DNA of 64,000 nucleotides, from NCBI RefSeq assembly GCF_020164435.1, contig NZ_JAIUDQ010000019.1, positions 26,292-90,291 of the forward strand, given 5' to 3'. The notes under the pieces were generated by a model. It did no database searches, was not told where the DNA came from, and saw only the letters and a program-made list of their open reading frames with translations. Positions 48,721 to 57,916 of this stretch are shown in pieces. Made by a program: the position numbers and the translations under genes. Position 1 is the stretch's first letter; the number at the start of each line of letters is the position of its first letter. Origin of the DNA: Phyllobacterium lublinensis (GTDB lineage Bacteria > Pseudomonadota > Alphaproteobacteria > Rhizobiales > Rhizobiaceae).

Positions 48721-49092
48721 TCAGCGCCTGCGCCGTTCCGGTAATGATTTCAGTTTCTGGATCAGGGCTTGGGCCGTCTCGGCGTCGATTTCGCCGATCT
48801 TTGCTGCGAGCAGGTTTGCAAGCTCCGTTGCCGCCGGCGACAGCCCGCCCGTGTCGATTGTTATGCGCGGATCCGACATCAAAGCCAGTTTCTGCAACTC
48901 CTCCGCTTCATCCCAGATGATGTTGAAATACTGAATGATGCGCTGCAGCTTGTCCCAGGTTGGCTGGCCCCGTCTGCCATGCTCCAACGCCGAGAGATAG
49001 GCGGCGGACACCCCGATCGCTTTCGCCATTTCCTTTTGCGAGATGCCGCGCTCAGCGCGCAGGTCGCGCAGTTTCTCGCCAAAGGGCGTCAT
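48721..49092 (-). CDS. XRE-family (helix-turn-helix) transcriptional regulator
   Basis: A 123-residue regulator. The N-terminal lambda-repressor-type HTH (about 5-58) includes GISQKEMAKAIGVSAAYLSA, then EHGRRGQPTWDKLQRI. The C-terminal half is a helical tail without a known ligand domain. Its start overlaps the smr stop by four bases (ATGA), so it is the last gene of the Tim44-mltA-smr-xre cluster. The target genes are unknown. Confidence 0.9.
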   Translation of the reverse strand: MTPFGEKLRDLRAERGISQKEMAKAIGVSAAYLSALEHGRRGQPTWDKLQRIIQYFNIIWDEAEELQKLALMSDPRITIDTGGLSPAATELANLLAAKIGEIDAETAQALIQKLKSLPERRRR

Positions 49093-49640
49093 GATGCCTC
49101 CGATTGCCGGCGCATGCGCACGTAGATTGCCCCCGTGCCTCCGTGATTGCGGGCCGCATCCTCATAGCCATTGACGAGAATGCGAAAAGACGGGGTGGAA
49201 AACCAGTGCGGCACCGCCTGCCGCAGCACACCATCGCTTCCCATTGACGATCCCTTGCCTGTGATCACCAGAACATGGCGTAGCTTGCGCAGGTGCGCCC
49301 GCTGGAGAAATCCGAGGAGCAGACCATAGGCTTCACTTTGGGTGAGGCCATGAAGGTCGATCCTGGCATCGATGACGACACGTCCCTTGGCGATCTTTTT
49401 TTGCGTTGGACGATCAATGCGGTGCAGCCGATGTGCAGGCTCGGGCCTGACTTCAGATCGCAGTGGAGGCTTCGAAACCTCCGGCGCCGATGGGTGAAGG
49501 GTTGGCTTTTCCTGTGCCCCTTCGTCCAGAAAGGCGGGTTTGTCCTTGCCCTTGAGTGGACGGGTTGTCCTTGCCACCGTTTCCCAGAGAATCCTGTCCT
49601 CCAGCGTAGCAAATCCGTCTTGCGCGACCTTCTTTTTCAT
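49089..49640 (-). CDS. Smr/MutS2-domain protein
   Basis: A 183-residue protein with a C-terminal Smr domain. ARIDLHGLTQSEAYGLLLGF gives the LDLHG-like motif, LVITGKGSSMGSDGVLRQAV the GKG loop, and HGGTGAIYVRMRR the end. Smr domains bind or cut branched DNA or stalled-ribosome mRNA. The charged N terminus (about 1-90) is probably disordered. The ATG at 49640 overlaps the mltA stop (ATGA) and fixes the start, although the frame is open to 49991. Confidence 0.88.
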   Translation of the reverse strand: MKKKVAQDGFATLEDRILWETVARTTRPLKGKDKPAFLDEGAQEKPTLHPSAPEVSKPPLRSEVRPEPAHRLHRIDRPTQKKIAKGRVVIDARIDLHGLTQSEAYGLLLGFLQRAHLRKLRHVLVITGKGSSMGSDGVLRQAVPHWFSTPSFRILVNGYEDAARNHGGTGAIYVRMRRQSEAS

Positions 49641-50734
49641 TTTGGATTTATCAGCGAGCGCGGAACAAGGGCGTAGAAGTCCGCCCCGTTGCGGATACCC
49701 CCGGCGATCTCGCCTGCCGCATCGCCCGAGCCGGCAAAGAGATCGCCTCGTGCAGGTCCGACGATGGCTGAGCCCGTATCCTGCGCGATCATCAGTCGGG
49801 CGAAACGGTCGCCACCAAAAGCGGTCAGGTCCGGCGCATGGATAAAGAATGGCGTGCCGAACGTATGAAGCAATCGGTCGACGGCGAGGGATCGGCCACC
49901 GGTCAGCGGCACCTTCGCCGCTGCGATTGGGCCAAGGGACGGATCTTCGACGTCGGCTTCTCGAAAGAAAATATAGGAACGGTTGTTCCACATGAGTGCT
50001 TGAGCCTTGTCCGGATGATCGGCAAGCCAGGCCCGGATCGACTGCATGGACATGTTCTGCGGCGCTACTTCGCCGCTGTCGAGGAGTAATTTGCCGATGC
50101 CGGTGAACCGGTGCCCGGTTTTTGCGGCGTAGGTTATCCGGCGCAGACGGCCATCGGTCATTTTCAACCGGGCAGCGCCCTGAACGTGGATAAAGAAGGC
50201 ATCGACAGGGCTTTCCACAAACGCGATTTCCAGGCCCCGGTCATCAAGCGCCCCACTCTCGATGGCGGGTCGGTCAAAATATTCGATGAGACCGGCCGGA
50301 GTTTGCCGGGCGAAGGCAAAGTAGGGATCAAAGCCGTTCGGCCGGTTGACGTCATCGACATCGACCAGGTCGGCGGGGCGAGCCAGAAATGGAACCTTGA
50401 ACCGATCAGTGCGTAACGCCGATGCCACAACTTCCGGTTCATAGAACCCCGTAACAAACCCATCCGAGGCGTCGGTACTCTCAATGCGGGCGGGACGGAA
50501 CCATTTCTCGAAGAACTGCCGCGCCCCGCCATCGGATTCGACGGGTGTTTCACGTGAATCAGCGAAGATCGGCGCAAGCGCTTCGAAGCTTATCCCGAGA
50601 GATCCGGATCGATACGGCTTTTCGACAGCCCGCTCAGCGCATCGAACAAAAGCCTCGAAAGCTTGCAAGTGGCTGTCGGCTTCCCAACCCGGACAATCGG
50701 GAAAATCCACCGGTTTGAACAGAGGCGACAGCAT
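49637..50734 (-). CDS. mltA: Membrane-bound lytic murein transglycosylase A
   Basis: A 365-residue MltA-type enzyme that cleaves glycan strands of peptidoglycan and forms anhydro-muropeptides. GFYEPEVVASALR, VDAFFIHVQGAARLKMTDGR and LTGGRSLAVDRLLH are family motifs. The C-terminal 3D domain (MIAQDTGSAIVGPARGDLF) carries conserved aspartates. No lipoprotein signal is visible at the N terminus, unlike E. coli MltA. The coding sequence contains a parS-like site at 50546-50561. It begins 21 bases after the Tim44-like gene. Confidence 0.95.
   Translation of the reverse strand: MLSPLFKPVDFPDCPGWEADSHLQAFEAFVRCAERAVEKPYRSGSLGISFEALAPIFADSRETPVESDGGARQFFEKWFRPARIESTDASDGFVTGFYEPEVVASALRTDRFKVPFLARPADLVDVDDVNRPNGFDPYFAFARQTPAGLIEYFDRPAIESGALDDRGLEIAFVESPVDAFFIHVQGAARLKMTDGRLRRITYAAKTGHRFTGIGKLLLDSGEVAPQNMSMQSIRAWLADHPDKAQALMWNNRSYIFFREADVEDPSLGPIAAAKVPLTGGRSLAVDRLLHTFGTPFFIHAPDLTAFGGDRFARLMIAQDTGSAIVGPARGDLFAGSGDAAGEIAGGIRNGADFYALVPRSLINPK
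50546..50561. other. parS-like site inside mltA
   Basis: TGTTTCACGTGAATCA matches the ParB binding consensus TGTTTCACGTGAAACA at 15 of 16 bases. It is the exact reverse complement of the site over the mnmE stop (63331-63346). It lies about 6.1 kb from the oriC candidate. Confidence 0.7.
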
Positions 50735-50755
50735 GGCTTCAGGTCTCGATGGCGA

Positions 50756-51454
50756 TCAATCTTCGGCTTCGGTGGCGACCAGTTTCCAGTTCGGGTCTTT
50801 CGACCTCGTATCGCGAGCGAAAGTCCAGACATCCTTGACCTCCGCGACCGATTCCTTGTCGCCATCGATCACCGCGCCGTCCTTGTCCAGCGTGGCCGAA
50901 ATCAGCTCGCTGACGACACGCACCGTCACATGGGCCTCGGTGCCCTTCATCTCTGCGCCGATAATGTCCGCCTTGTTGATGCCGACGAAGGATGATTGCA
51001 CCTTTTCGCCCCGCGACTCCCGGTCGGCGATGGCGGCCACGAAGCCATCATACACTTCCCGTGACAGCAGTGACTTCAGCGTCTTGCGATCGCCGTCGGC
51101 AAAGGACATGACGATCATCTCATAGGCCATTTTCGAGCCGTCCAGGAATTTGGCGGGTTCGAATGATGGATCGGCGTTCTGGATGGCGCGCAGACCATCG
51201 TTGAGCGGCGTACCTGGCTTGGCAATCGCGTCCACCTTCTCGAAGGTGCTTTCCTTCACCTCACCGCCACGGCGCGGCAGCGAGACCACGTTGTCACCGG
51301 GCTTCGCCTTGTCGTCGACCTCGGCTGTCCTTGTGTAAGGGTTGAAAGGCGGACGTTCGTTGCCGGTACGGCGACCAAGGACCTTGCGCAGCTGGAGGAA
51401 GATCACCACCGCTGCCACGAAGAAGAAAATCGTTCCGAAGTCCAGATATTCCAT
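50756..51454 (-). CDS. Tim44-like domain protein
   Basis: A 232-residue protein with one N-terminal membrane segment (FGTIFFFVAAVVIFLQL) and a basic linker (RRTGNERPPFNPYTRT). The C-terminal Tim44-like domain lies at about 95-225 and includes GDRKTLKSLLSREVYDGF. In mitochondria Tim44 helps import proteins. The bacterial TimA-like proteins have no settled role. It begins the Tim44-mltA-smr-xre cluster and is divergent from fxsA. A start four codons upstream (51466) is also possible. Confidence 0.88.
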   Translation of the reverse strand: MEYLDFGTIFFFVAAVVIFLQLRKVLGRRTGNERPPFNPYTRTAEVDDKAKPGDNVVSLPRRGGEVKESTFEKVDAIAKPGTPLNDGLRAIQNADPSFEPAKFLDGSKMAYEMIVMSFADGDRKTLKSLLSREVYDGFVAAIADRESRGEKVQSSFVGINKADIIGAEMKGTEAHVTVRVVSELISATLDKDGAVIDGDKESVAEVKDVWTFARDTRSKDPNWKLVATEAED

Positions 51455-51632
51455 GTCGCCTGCCATTCATCCCAGAATTTGCTGTCAGTCTTCAATCTTT
51501 TGCCGAAATACCAAAAACATATAGATTGCCAAGCGCAATCATACAAATGCTCATCTTGACTTCCTATATAGGCATGAAATTGACGCCGGGTATGGATAAT
51601 AGCCGGATATCTCCTTCGAAAGGTAAATTAGT

Positions 51633-52118
51633 TTGCGATCGTCGTTCGTGCCCCTCTTCCTGCTGGCGCTGCCATTTCTGGAAATAGCCGGTTTCATCGT
51701 GGTCGGCAGCAAGATCGGCGTGCTGCCAACCCTCGGACTGATCATACTGTCGATCTTTCTCGGGGTTTTCCTTTTGCGTTTTCAGGGCTTTGGACTGATC
51801 CAGAGAATTCGCGAAGAAACCGCAGCTGGCCGCACGCCAAAGCGCGAGCTGGTCCACGGAGTAATGCTTGTCTTTGCCGCATTCCTGCTGATCATTCCGG
51901 GGTTCATCACCGACATTGCCGGTCTCCTCCTGTTTATCCCGGCAATACGGGATATTGGCTGGCGCTTCATCAGCGATCGCGTGGTGGTGGTTGGCCCCGG
52001 CACGCGCCAGCCGACACGGCCAGGCGCTACACGCATCAAGGATCGCGTCATTGAACTTGACCCGGAAGATTATTCGAGCAAGCCTGATCCGGATTCGCCC
52101 TGGAACCCGAAACCATAG
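51633..52118 (+). CDS. fxsA: FxsA family inner-membrane protein
   Basis: A 161-residue membrane protein. The opening FVPLFLLALPFLEIAGFIVVG and GLIILSIFLGVFLLRFQGF, then LLIIPGFITDIAGLLLFIP, are FxsA wording, with about four membrane segments and a polar tail from about 112. In E. coli FxsA overexpression eases exclusion of phage T7. It starts at TTG 51633, with AAAGG nine bases upstream, since no ATG fits. secB follows on the same strand after 105 bases. Confidence 0.9.
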   Translation: MRSSFVPLFLLALPFLEIAGFIVVGSKIGVLPTLGLIILSIFLGVFLLRFQGFGLIQRIREETAAGRTPKRELVHGVMLVFAAFLLIIPGFITDIAGLLLFIPAIRDIGWRFISDRVVVVGPGTRQPTRPGATRIKDRVIELDPEDYSSKPDPDSPWNPKP

Positions 52119-52223
52119 TTCCAGCACGCTCGCGCCTTGCCTCGTCCCGGTACACATGCTAGCGAGCCATCATTCATTTGATAATCGCGCAAAGCGGACG
52201 CAACAAAAGAAGGTTTCCAGACA

Positions 52224-52730
52224 ATGGCTCAAAAGCCCGATGAAAAGGCCGGGAACGGCAACGAAGCTACCAATGGCGAGGGAGCTGCCCAGCAGCAGAC
52301 ACTGAACATACTGGCGCAGTATGTGAAAGACCTTTCCTTCGAAAGCCCCGGCGCACCGCTGTCGTTGCGTCCGCGCGACAAGGCACCCGGCATCAGCATC
52401 AACGTCAATGTCAATGCCAATCCGATCGCCGAGAATGATTTCGACGTTGTCCTGACGCTTTCCGCCAAGGCTGGTGAAGGCAAGGAAGTCCTGTTCAACG
52501 CCGAACTCGTCTATGGCGGCGTCTTCCGGCTCGTCGGCTTCCCACAGGAACACCTGCTGCCACTTCTGTTCATCGAATGCCCGCGCCTGCTGTTCCCGTT
52601 TGCCCGTCAGATCATTGCGGAAGCAACGCGCAATGGCGGCTTCCCGCCTTTGATGATCGATCCGATCGACTTTGCGCAGATGTTCCAGCAACGCATGGCC
52701 GAAGAACAGGCCAAAGCCAAGGTCAGCTAA
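52224..52730 (+). CDS. secB: Protein-export chaperone SecB
   Basis: A 168-residue cytosolic chaperone that holds precursors unfolded and delivers them to SecA. The core shows [30 protein letters not shown] and [20 protein letters not shown], followed by [19 protein letters not shown]. The polar N terminus (1-25) is longer than in E. coli. An AGAAGG site precedes the ATG. A bidirectional terminator follows. Confidence 0.97.
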   Translation: MAQKPDEKAGNGNEATNGEGAAQQQTLNILAQYVKDLSFESPGAPLSLRPRDKAPGISINVNVNANPIAENDFDVVLTLSAKAGEGKEVLFNAELVYGGVFRLVGFPQEHLLPLLFIECPRLLFPFARQIIAEATRNGGFPPLMIDPIDFAQMFQQRMAEEQAKAKVS

Positions 52731-52757
52731 GCGGGCGTCCACTTTGACGATGATGAA

Positions 52758-52784
52758 AGACCCGGGTTTTGCCCGGGTTTTTTA
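52758..52784. terminator. Bidirectional terminator between secB and dnaQ
   Basis: ACCCGGG / CCCGGGT with a five-base loop, followed by TTTTTT, and flanked by A-rich sequence on the other side. It serves secB and the convergent dnaQ. Confidence 0.85.
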
Positions 52785-53489
52785 TTGGATTGCGATACGC
52801 TCGTTCCAGAGGGCTTTCTCGCCAATCTTTTCCACCAGCCTGGCGTGTGCGAGCCGCTCAGCTTCCGACAGGCGCGATGGGAGTGGCAATGGCCGTCGCG
52901 CGATGACAATCAACCCCGCCATATCGGTCGACTGCTGGTTTCCGGATTGCTCGGCGATGGTCAATCCCAGGGCCGCCTGCTTGCCGCCGATCAGCTCGAT
53001 ATAGACTTCCGCAAGGAGCTGGGAGTCGAGCAAGGCGCCGTGCATGGTGCGGTGGCTGTTGTCGATTCCGTAACGGCGGCACAGCGCGTCGAGCGAGTTC
53101 GGTCCCATCGGATGCTTGCGGCGGGCCAGGGCCAATGTATCCACAACCCGGTCATTATGGATCGGCGGATGCCCAACCCGATTGAGTTCCGCGTTGATGA
53201 ATCCCATATCGAACATCGCATTGTGGGCAATCAGTTTTGCGCCATCAATAAAATCGAGAAAATCATGGAGGATTCCAGCAAAGAGCGGCTTGTCCGCAAG
53301 CTGTTCGTTGCCGATACCATGGACGGCAAGCGCATCCGGATGCACTGTCTTGCCCTCCGGATTGATATAGACATGGAAGGTGCGGCCCGTGGGGAATCGA
53401 TTGACGAGTTCGACACCACCAATTTCGATAATCCGGTCATCCAGCCTGTCGAGGCCGGTTGTTTCCGTATCGAATATGATTTCGCGCAT
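52782..53489 (-). CDS. dnaQ: DNA polymerase III epsilon subunit
   Basis: A 235-residue 3'-5' proofreading exonuclease. Exo I is IIFDTETTGL, Exo II IAHNAMFDMGFINAEL, and Exo III HGALLDSQLLAEVY with histidine and aspartate. The C-terminal tail should bind the alpha subunit. The ATG at 53489 has AAGGG upstream and gives the family start MREIIFD. The frame is open to 53690. It is the last gene of the PPDK regulator-maf-aroE-coaE-dnaQ row. Confidence 0.96.
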   Translation of the reverse strand: MREIIFDTETTGLDRLDDRIIEIGGVELVNRFPTGRTFHVYINPEGKTVHPDALAVHGIGNEQLADKPLFAGILHDFLDFIDGAKLIAHNAMFDMGFINAELNRVGHPPIHNDRVVDTLALARRKHPMGPNSLDALCRRYGIDNSHRTMHGALLDSQLLAEVYIELIGGKQAALGLTIAEQSGNQQSTDMAGLIVIARRPLPLPSRLSEAERLAHARLVEKIGEKALWNERIAIQ

Positions 53490-53559
53490 GGAATCACCCT
53501 TTTGCCCAACTTTCACAAATTGACCAGCCCGGGCAAGAGCGGATCCACTGTTTCCCCTT

Positions 53560-54141
53560 CTATCCTGACAGGATTCGGATGATCTTGCGCACTTCCGACC
53601 GGGTGACTTCAAAATCGTAGCGCGTATCAATGACGAAATCGGCTCGCGCCCGCTTTTCCGCATCAGGCGTCTGTCGTTCGAGGATCGCATCGAATTTGGC
53701 CTGTGTCATGCCCGGCCGATCCAGCACCCTTTTGCGCTGAACTTCCGCAGGGGCGGTCACGACGAGAATTTTGTCCACCCGCCCTTCTGCGCCTGTTTCG
53801 AACAGGAGTGGAATATCGAGAACGATCAGTTTCGAACCCTGCGCCCGGGCCGCCTCGCGAAAGCTGTTCTCCTCGGCGCGCACGAGCGGATGGATGATCG
53901 CCTCCAACTGCTTCAGCTTGCCTGGTTTGCCCATGACGGCGGTTGAAAGCTTTGTCCGGTCCACCTTTCCGTTTGTGATCGTTCCAGGAAATGCCGCTTC
54001 GATCAGCGGAGCGGCTGCGCCAGAGTAAAGCTTATGCACGGCATCATCAGCCGAATAGACCGGTATGCCTTCATCCATGAACATCTTTGCCGAAGTCGAC
54101 TTCCCCATGCCGATGGAGCCAGTGAGACCAAGCACGATCAT
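53560..54141 (-). CDS. coaE: Dephospho-CoA kinase
   Basis: A 193-residue kinase for the last step of coenzyme A synthesis. The P-loop is [12 protein letters not shown] at 5-16. [14 protein letters not shown] and [12 protein letters not shown] are conserved. Its start overlaps the aroE stop by four bases (ATGA). dnaQ follows after 70 bases. Confidence 0.96.
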   Translation of the reverse strand: MIVLGLTGSIGMGKSTSAKMFMDEGIPVYSADDAVHKLYSGAAAPLIEAAFPGTITNGKVDRTKLSTAVMGKPGKLKQLEAIIHPLVRAEENSFREAARAQGSKLIVLDIPLLFETGAEGRVDKILVVTAPAEVQRKRVLDRPGMTQAKFDAILERQTPDAEKRARADFVIDTRYDFEVTRSEVRKIIRILSG

Positions 54142-54995
54142 TTGCTGAAGCCATTTCTGGCGGACCTGTTCATGTCGGCGATGATCAATTCGCGCAATTC
54201 GGGCGTTACATCCGGCCTCGTTCCGAACCAGCGCTCGAAGCCGGGCACTGCCTGATGCAGCAGCATGCCGAGCCCATCCGCGGTGCGCAGGCCAAGTGCG
54301 TTGGCGCTCTGCAACAAAGGCGTCATCAGGGGAACGTAGACGATGTCCGTCACCAATACGTCCCGATCAGCATTCGACAGATCGACCGCACCATCGTCCT
54401 TGCCCTCCATGCCAAGGGATGTGGTATTCACGATCAATGCTGCGCCTTCCAGCAATTCCGGAATTGCACGCCATTCATGACTGCTTGTACCCCTGCCAAA
54501 ACGGTCTGCAATTTCGCGCGCCCGCTCAACCGTACGATTTGTGATCCGAATATCGTCGAATCCTCGCTGTTTCAGCGCATACACCACGGCACGGCTGGCA
54601 CCGCCAGCGCCGAGCACAAGGGCTGATTTATGCCGGTCCCATCCTGGATTCATGCCATCAAGGTTAGCGACGAATCCGTAAGCATCCGTATTGCCGCCCC
54701 AAAGCACCCCATCCTCAAACCAAAGCGTGTTTACAGCGCCTATCTCTTCCGCAGCCGCATCGCGCCTCGAGCATAATGCAAAAGCGTTCTCCTTGTGGGG
54801 GATGGTTACATTGCCGCCAACAAAACCGTTCTTGTGCAGGCCCCGAATGAAATCAGCAAAGCCATCCGGAGCCACCTCGATCGCCCGGTACGACCCATCC
54901 AGACCATAGTTCTGCAACCAATGGCCATGAATGAGCGGCGAGCGCGAATGGCGAATGGGATATCCGGTGACGAAAGCCGCAGGAAAGTCAGCCAT
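54138..54995 (-). CDS. aroE: Shikimate dehydrogenase (NADP+)
   Basis: A 285-residue enzyme that reduces 3-dehydroshikimate in aromatic amino acid synthesis. [15 protein letters not shown] binds substrate. [11 protein letters not shown] carries the catalytic lysine. [15 protein letters not shown] and ITNRTVERA form the NADP site. It overlaps maf by eight bases at one end and coaE by four at the other. Confidence 0.96.
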   Translation of the reverse strand: MADFPAAFVTGYPIRHSRSPLIHGHWLQNYGLDGSYRAIEVAPDGFADFIRGLHKNGFVGGNVTIPHKENAFALCSRRDAAAEEIGAVNTLWFEDGVLWGGNTDAYGFVANLDGMNPGWDRHKSALVLGAGGASRAVVYALKQRGFDDIRITNRTVERAREIADRFGRGTSSHEWRAIPELLEGAALIVNTTSLGMEGKDDGAVDLSNADRDVLVTDIVYVPLMTPLLQSANALGLRTADGLGMLLHQAVPGFERWFGTRPDVTPELRELIIADMNRSARNGFSK

Positions 54996-55581
54996 CGATC
55001 GCGCCTTCGCGACGGAGTTCCGCCAAGAGCGGCAGGAGCGGCAGGCCTACAATGGTGAAGTAGTCGCCCTCAACTTTTTCGAACAGCTGCACGCCTTCGC
55101 CTTCATACTGGTAGGCGCCGACGCTTTGCAGAGCGATGGGGCCGACTCGTGCCAGATGCCTGCCGATGAATCCCGGATCAAGTTTGCGCAAGGTCATGCG
55201 CGCGACCGATACATGCCGCCACAATGTCTGTCCGTTTCTGGCCAGGACCACCGCGCTGTTCAAATGGTGTGTCTGCCCGGACAGTCTCAACAATTGCCTG
55301 CGTGCAGCTTCCATATCCTCCGGCTTGTGTAAAACCTCATCGCCAAGCGAGAGCGTCTGGTCCGATCCGATCACCAAGCCCTCGGGATTCTTCTCGCTGA
55401 CGTCAAGTGCCTTTGCCTCTGCGAGCACGAGCGCCACATCTTCCGGCGTCGCGCCACTATCATAGAGAGGAGCTTCAACGGCGCGTTCGTCTATCTCTGC
55501 AGAACGTGCGCTGAACTCTATCCCGGCGTTCTTGAGCAATGTTGCGCGGAACGGACTCTTGGAGGCGAGGATGATGCTCAT
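54988..55581 (-). CDS. maf: Maf-family nucleotide pyrophosphatase
   Basis: A 197-residue Maf protein, which hydrolyses canonical or modified nucleoside triphosphates and is tied to septum control in Bacillus. [17 protein letters not shown] opens it, and [17 protein letters not shown] and [18 protein letters not shown] are family motifs. The ATG at 55581 gives the family start. In-frame ATG 55596 and GTG 55602 lie just upstream. It overlaps aroE by eight bases. Confidence 0.92.
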   Translation of the reverse strand: MSIILASKSPFRATLLKNAGIEFSARSAEIDERAVEAPLYDSGATPEDVALVLAEAKALDVSEKNPEGLVIGSDQTLSLGDEVLHKPEDMEAARRQLLRLSGQTHHLNSAVVLARNGQTLWRHVSVARMTLRKLDPGFIGRHLARVGPIALQSVGAYQYEGEGVQLFEKVEGDYFTIVGLPLLPLLAELRREGAIDG

Positions 55582-55634
55582 TGTCTTGCTCTTCATTGCC
55601 ACGGTTTAAGCGAGTGATCGTGATATGAATTCCG

Positions 55635-56456
55635 TTATCGTCCCTCTGACCGGAGGGCAAGCACGGCCGCGGCAGTTTCTTCAATCGAACGGCGGGATAC
55701 ATCGATCATTGGCCAATTATGCCGGTGGCAGATTTGCCGTGCGTAGGTTAGCTCCTCAATGATATTTGCCCGATCGAGATATTGGTCGGCGTCGAAGCCG
55801 TGTGTTGCGCCGAGCACCCGGTGCTGCCGCACCTGGGATATGCGCTCGGCGGACGCGACCAAACCCACGATCAACGGCCTTTCGGACTGCACAAGGACAT
55901 CCGGAATTGGCACTCCTATGACAATGGGAACATTGACCGTCTTGATCCCTCGATTTGCCAGATAGATGCTGGTCGGCGTTTTGGACGTACGCGAAATACC
56001 GATCAGGACGACATCAGCTTCTTCTATATCTGGCGGTAGCTGCCCGTCATCATGTTCCATCGTGAAATTGAGTGCGTCGATACGCCGGAAATATTCGGCG
56101 TTGAGAACGTGCTGTGCACCGACCCGGCGACCTGCAGGCGCCCCCAGATAGGATTGGAAGATCGTGAGCACCGGTTCTAGCACCGAAACGCAGGGAACCC
56201 CGATTGCCGCACAGCCATCATTGATCATCGCAGCAAGTCTCTGGTCAATGATCGTATAGAGTACGATTCCAGGTTCCGCATCGATACCGTCCAGCACTCG
56301 TTTCATCTGTTTTTCCGTCCGGATCAGCGGATAAACATGCTCTATCGCCCTTGCATGCGCATATTGCGCGGCTGCTGCGCGCCCTGCTGCAATGAGAGTC
56401 TCGCCGGTCGCATCAGAAATCATGTGGAGATGGAAGTAATTTACCGGTTTTGTCAC
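55635..56456 (-). CDS. Pyruvate, phosphate dikinase / PEP synthase regulatory protein
   Basis: A 273-residue bifunctional kinase and pyrophosphorylase of the DUF299 family, which switches PPDK or PEP synthase off and on. [19 protein letters not shown] opens the protein, and [17 protein letters not shown] holds the P-loop-like motif, with [13 protein letters not shown] at the end. The start is likely GTG at 56456 ([11 protein letters not shown]). Upstream in-frame starts would run into the oriC region. It reads away from oriC and heads the row ending in dnaQ. Confidence 0.92.
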   Translation of the reverse strand: MTKPVNYFHLHMISDATGETLIAAGRAAAAQYAHARAIEHVYPLIRTEKQMKRVLDGIDAEPGIVLYTIIDQRLAAMINDGCAAIGVPCVSVLEPVLTIFQSYLGAPAGRRVGAQHVLNAEYFRRIDALNFTMEHDDGQLPPDIEEADVVLIGISRTSKTPTSIYLANRGIKTVNVPIVIGVPIPDVLVQSERPLIVGLVASAERISQVRQHRVLGATHGFDADQYLDRANIIEELTYARQICHRHNWPMIDVSRRSIEETAAAVLALRSEGR

Positions 56457-56869
56457 AGAAATCTCGAACTCCTGTTGATGGCTGGGGACAAGATCCCGAA
56501 GCGTCCACAACTGATGCCAGCCATGTGAATTATTGGCAAGTCATCCACAGTTCGCCTGGCTGTGCGCTACTTTTCCAACACGCGTCTCAATCTGGGGATT
56601 GTTGCGACTCATCGTCCTCCATCCCAAAGATATCCACATGGATGTTCACGGTTAGTATTATATTAAACCGTTGTAATTATTATATTTATGAGCATATCCC
56701 CGTTTTTTTTGGAATTTGCCATTTCGTTCTTCAAGGCACGCCGCGAAAATCGATGCTGTGGGAAAATACTGACATTATGGTAATTCCCGATACAAACAGA
56801 CTCTAAGAATCAGAAAACCAAAATAGATCTGAATTTCTTTTTTGTAAGATTAGGGTGGAGACATCGGAA
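56457..56869. other. Candidate chromosomal replication origin (oriC)
   Basis: This 413-base gap between the PPDK regulator gene and hemE matches the known place of oriC beside hemE in Caulobacter and rhizobia. Near-consensus DnaA boxes (TTATCCACA) lie at 56501-56509 (GCGTCCACA), 56541-56549 (TCATCCACA) and 56630-56638 (ATATCCACA). On the other strand they lie at 56524-56532 and 56757-56765. AT-rich runs at about 56651-56710 and 56811-56850 could unwind. GANTC sites for CcrM lie at 56606, 56799 and 56807. Genes on either side are transcribed outward. Confidence 0.8.
56652..56666. promoter_or_regulatory. CtrA-like motif in the oriC candidate
   Basis: TTAG-N7-TTAA, one base from the full CtrA consensus TTAA-N7-TTAA, in the AT-rich part of the origin region. 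Such AT-rich DNA gives chance matches, so this is tentative. Confidence 0.35.
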
Positions 56870-57901
56870 ATGGTTCGCAAAGTGATGAAAGTCCTTGGAG
56901 GGGAAACGGTCTTTCCTCCTCCGATATGGATGATGCGTCAGGCGGGGCGATATCTCCCGGAATACAGGGAGGTGAGGAAGAACGCCGGAAGCTTTCTCGA
57001 CCTGTGTTATTCGCCAGACCTGGCTGTCGAAGTGACGCTCCAGCCGATCCGTCGTTTCGGTTTCGATGCAGCCATTCTTTTCTCTGATATTCTGGTGGTT
57101 CCCCACGCCCTTGGTCGTGATCTTCACTTTGAGGAAGGCCGCGGCCCATTAATGACGCCGATCGATGTGGACGGTATATTCTGGTTGGAAGCCAGTGGTG
57201 CCGCAGATCGGCTGGAGCCGGTCTACGAGACGGTTCGGCTGTTGCGGCAACAACTTCCAACCGAGACAACGCTGCTTGGCTTCTGCGGCGCGCCTTGGAC
57301 CGTCGCAACCTACATGATTGCCGGACATGGCACGCCAGATCAGGCTCCGGCGCGGCTTTTCGCCTATCGTAACCCGGATGCTTTCCAGAAGCTTCTCGAT
57401 GAGCTCGCCGACGTATCGGCCGAGTACCTGATCCGCCAGATCGACGCCGGGGCCGATGCCGTGCAGATCTTCGATTCCTGGGCCGGTGTTCTCGACGAAA
57501 TCTGTTTCGAGAAATTCTGCGTCGCACCCGTAGCGCGGATTGTGAAAAAAGTTCGGTCGGTACATCCGGATACACCCATCATCGGCTTTCCCAAGGGAGC
57601 AGGCTCCCTTTATGTCAATTATCGGGAACGGACTGGGGTGACGGCACTTGGGCTGGATTGGACTGTGCCACTGTCGTCGGCATCTTCGCTTCAGGGGGGC
57701 GGACCAATACAGGGAAATCTTGACCCGTTGCGGGTCGTGGCCGGCGGTCGTGCTCTCGATGAAGGGATTGACGCCATTCTTGACGCACTGGGCCAGGGAC
57801 CGCTGATCTTCAACCTTGGTCATGGCATTACGCCGGATGCTCCAGTTTCCCATGTCGAGCAGATGGTTAGCCGTATTCGCCAGGCCGCGACAAGCAAATA
57901 G
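56870..57901 (+). CDS. hemE: Uroporphyrinogen decarboxylase
   Basis: A 343-residue haem-pathway enzyme that turns uroporphyrinogen III into coproporphyrinogen [20 protein letters not shown] (R23 and R27 region) and [12 protein letters not shown] are the substrate-binding signatures, and [14 protein letters not shown] and [13 protein letters not shown] follow. The ATG at 56870 has GGTGGAG nine bases upstream. A GTG at 56855 would add five residues. It reads away from the oriC candidate and hemJ follows after 15 bases. Confidence 0.97.
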   Translation: MVRKVMKVLGGETVFPPPIWMMRQAGRYLPEYREVRKNAGSFLDLCYSPDLAVEVTLQPIRRFGFDAAILFSDILVVPHALGRDLHFEEGRGPLMTPIDVDGIFWLEASGAADRLEPVYETVRLLRQQLPTETTLLGFCGAPWTVATYMIAGHGTPDQAPARLFAYRNPDAFQKLLDELADVSAEYLIRQIDAGADAVQIFDSWAGVLDEICFEKFCVAPVARIVKKVRSVHPDTPIIGFPKGAGSLYVNYRERTGVTALGLDWTVPLSSASSLQGGGPIQGNLDPLRVVAGGRALDEGIDAILDALGQGPLIFNLGHGITPDAPVSHVEQMVSRIRQAATSK

Positions 57902-57916
57902 GACGTTGAGCAAAGC

